Assembly (NCBI GenBank): GCA_937920725.1
Contig: CALEUW010000016.1
Coordinates: 1-6,249, forward strand
Direction of reading: 5' to 3'
DNA length: 6,249 bases
Origin: UMGS1601 sp900553335
Lineage (GTDB): Bacteria; Bacillota; Clostridia; Oscillospirales; Ruminococcaceae
Below are positions 5,805 to 6,249 of the stretch, piece after piece. The notes beneath the pieces are model-generated. The model was not told where the DNA came from. It was given only the letters and a program-made list of their open reading frames with translations, and did no database searches. Made by a program: the position numbers and the translations under genes. Position 1 is the stretch's first letter. Every line of letters starts with the position of its first letter.

Positions 5805-6080
5805 ATGACAGAAACATTAATAAGTGTTGTGCCTATTACGGTAGTATGTTATTTGATAGGCATTGTAATTAAAGCTACGCCGTTAAACAATAAATATATC
5901 CCTGTGATTATGGGATTTCTGGGAGCGGCCTTAGGTGCGTTGTCGTATTTTATTGCACCCGAAATTGTAATAGCAAATGATATTATTACAGCGATCGCAA
6001 TAGGCATTGTTTCGGGCTTGGCATCAACAGGTGTAAATCAGGTAGGGAAACAGCTGGTAAAATCAGAAACGGAGGAATAA
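5805..6080 (+). CDS. Phage holin, Hol44 (holin superfamily V)-like
   Basis: A 91-residue, very hydrophobic protein with three probable membrane helices (about 6-23, 31-51 and 58-77), a short polar turn after the first (KATPLNNKYIP) and a charged C-terminus (KQLVKSETEE). The pattern GFLGAALGALSYFIAPE followed by AIAIGIVSGLASTGVNQVGK is characteristic of the Hol44-type phage holin family. It would form membrane lesions that trigger lysis and give the endolysin access to the wall. AAGAGGTAAT (5791-5800) precedes ATG 5805. The gene lies 19 bases after the XhlA-like gene, and its last codons contain the endolysin's ribosome binding site, so the lysis genes look translationally linked. Confidence 0.85.
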   Translation: MTETLISVVPITVVCYLIGIVIKATPLNNKYIPVIMGFLGAALGALSYFIAPEIVIANDIITAIAIGIVSGLASTGVNQVGKQLVKSETEE

Positions 6081-6083
6081 GTT

Positions 6084-6249
6084 ATGAGTAACAGCAAATT
6101 GGTAAACTACACACAGCTTTCACCGAACTGCAATAAGCCGAGGAATCATAAGATCGATAAGATCACAATACATCACATGGCAGGTAATTTGACTGTAGAA
6201 CAGTGTGGCGCTGTATTTGCGCCAACGTCAAGGCAGGCGAGCAGTAACT
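6084..6249 (+). CDS. Phage endolysin, N-acetylmuramoyl-L-alanine amidase (N-terminal part, cut by window edge)
   Basis: The first 55 codons of a gene running past the right edge. Residues 27-36 read ITIHHMAGNL, the first strand and zinc-binding histidine region of the PGRP/Amidase_2 fold. TVEQCGAVFAPTSRQASSN then follows, a form I recall from endolysins of Clostridia phages. The enzyme would cut the bond between MurNAc and the L-Ala of the peptide stem. There is no signal peptide, in keeping with release through the holin encoded just upstream. GGAGG at 6071-6075, inside the end of the holin gene, lies 8 bases before ATG 6084. The remaining zinc ligands and any cell-wall-binding domain are outside the window. 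Confidence 0.85.
   Translation, partial: MSNSKLVNYTQLSPNCNKPRNHKIDKITIHHMAGNLTVEQCGAVFAPTSRQASSN

Larger units (their letters stand above)
2721..6249. mobile_element. Prophage late region (tail-associated and lysis genes)
   Basis: A co-directional run holds a structural-protein remnant, three small tail-type proteins, an XhlA-like protein, a Hol44-type holin and an amidase endolysin. This is the usual end of a tailed-phage late operon. Short gaps, AGGAGG-like sites and uniform AT-richer sequence set it apart from the ICE on the left. Both prophage boundaries are outside the window or masked by the ICE insertion. Confidence 0.8.

Noticed and set aside
1..6249. CRISPR array, tRNA or rRNA genes
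   Set aside because: No regularly spaced repeats and no tRNA- or rRNA-like segments were seen. The junction lies in a protein gene rather than a tRNA.

Overview
The window joins two mobile elements from a Firmicutes (Clostridia-type) genome, probably a gut anaerobe. That assignment rests on gene types, AGGAGG-like ribosome binding sites and recognisable family hallmarks; no host core gene is present to confirm it. All convincing genes are on the plus strand.

Left part (1 to about 2720): the recombinase end of an integrative and conjugative element (ICE) of the kind common in gut Clostridia. In order it holds the C-terminal end of a ParB-like protein, a PC4/YdbC-like single-stranded DNA-binding protein, a short basic accessory protein, and a large serine recombinase with all the expected catalytic residues. 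The genes are tightly packed. The DNA here is visibly richer in G+C than what follows.

Junction (about 2700 to 2750): the recombinase reading frame does not stop. It runs on, in frame, for about 300 codons into AT-richer sequence resembling the C-terminal end of a very large structural or polyvalent protein of Firmicutes prophages. The simplest reading is that the ICE inserted into that phage gene. The window then holds one element-chromosome junction, and the 5' half of the phage gene would lie beyond the other end of the ICE, outside the window. The result is a predicted 918-residue recombinase-phage fusion.

Right part (about 2721 to 6249): the late region of a prophage. After the broken gene comes a strong intrinsic terminator, then three small tail or baseplate-type proteins linked by shared short motifs, then a lysis cassette: an XhlA-like membrane protein, a Hol44-type holin, and the start of an N-acetylmuramoyl-L-alanine amidase endolysin cut by the window edge.

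The most interesting point is the nested arrangement. An ICE sits inside a prophage gene, its integrase borrows its C-terminus and stop codon from the phage, and precise excision would be expected to repair the phage gene.
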